DNA of 64,000 bases from Xiphydria camelus (lineage: Eukaryota > Arthropoda > Insecta > Hymenoptera > Xiphydriidae), in the NCBI GenBank assembly GCA_963678675.1, contig OY783194.1, forward strand, positions 19,198,278 through 19,262,277, read 5' to 3'. The position numbers were made by a program, and so were the translations under genes. This document shows positions 63,771 to 64,000 of this stretch, piece by piece (positions within the stretch are counted from its first letter, which is position 1; every line of letters begins with the position of its first letter). A model generated the notes under the pieces. It had not been told where the DNA came from. It did no database searches and saw only the letters and a program-made list of their open reading frames with translations.

Positions 63771-64000
63771 CAGAAGAACTTTCAGGCTTTAAATTATAAA
63801 AAGACAGTACGAGGATCGATTACACCGAGAACGTGCGAGTGGGAATGAGAAGACACAGTGACGCATTAGTCTCTGTCGCACACTTGAACTGGACAAGTCT
63901 GGAGAAATGTACCATATGTCCGCGATCAAAGCACCCATAGCAAAATTGCGAGTTTTGCATGAGCACCCCTGTAGGTCTCCTCGTCCAATAGAATCACCGG
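63771..64000. other. Right edge, no recognisable feature
   Basis: Unique sequence flanking the Harbinger element on the right. No reading frame with a domain is visible before the window ends. Confidence 0.4.

Overview
The window looks like a transposon-rich, AT-rich stretch of an arthropod nuclear genome, most likely an insect and plausibly an ant or other hymenopteran. The reasons are spliceosomal introns with GT-AG borders, the mix of piggyBac, Tigger/pogo, IS630/mariner, PIF/Harbinger and copia relatives, and multi-exon families that I associate with hymenopteran genomes. The species call is inference. I see no bacterial operon, no ribosomal or transfer RNA, no CRISPR array and no clear single-copy housekeeping gene. 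Almost every readable coding region belongs to a mobile element or to a repeated gene family.

Layout. 1-1035: first three exons of a Cys-rich gene family, leaving the window on the minus strand. 1.4-3.5 kb: small foldback repeats. 3.5-5.2 kb: a piggyBac C-terminus abutting a pogo-type HTH domain. 5.3-6.0 kb: an internally deleted IS630/mariner element. 6.6-8.0 kb: a decayed Harbinger pair (MADF-like and DDE nuclease genes). 8.1-22.4 kb: a nest. A copia remnant (LTR-like piece at 8.1-8.4 kb, pol end at 22.2 kb) holds LTR-like element A (8624-21976, GTTT target duplication). Element A is split by a Tigger element swollen to 10.5 kb (10557-21100, TA). That Tigger carries a 4.1-kb TTAA element (12888-17006), two Harbinger-like MITEs and several local repeat families. 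22.4-24.8 kb: an intact mariner with ~415-bp terminal repeats, inserted in the copia pol gene.

26.5-30.0 kb: a nearly complete piggyBac element with an intact 706-codon gene. It landed in the last exon of a multi-exon gene (29.9-33.5 kb) whose core resembles a tyrosine recombinase. 33.9-39.7 kb and 42.4-42.7 kb: diverged satellite arrays (units ~370 and ~480 bp) carrying a recurring TTCC(A/G)GGAC motif; LTR-like element B (34788-36710, ATTT) and a Tigger (39747-42380, TA) inserted into them. 43.7-44.1 kb: TTAA foldback MITE. 44.4-49.1 kb: a broken piggyBac with TTAA flanks, opened by palindromic MITEs, one a 660-bp near-perfect palindrome. 49.5-55.6 kb: a second, diverged copy of the recombinase-like gene, disrupted by a 721-bp TTAA MITE. 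57.5-58.6 kb: an exon of what looks like a third copy fused in frame to a mariner DDE domain. 60.0-63.8 kb: a Harbinger element with both terminal repeats and TTA duplications, containing a decayed HARBI1-like gene and a nested fragment of another family.

How it fits together: the nesting gives a relative age order, and paralogous repeats serve as empty sites that confirm target-site duplications. The most unusual coding content is the recurrent recombinase-like family (two long copies and one exon), with a conserved intron-exon plan ending in a SANT-like exon.
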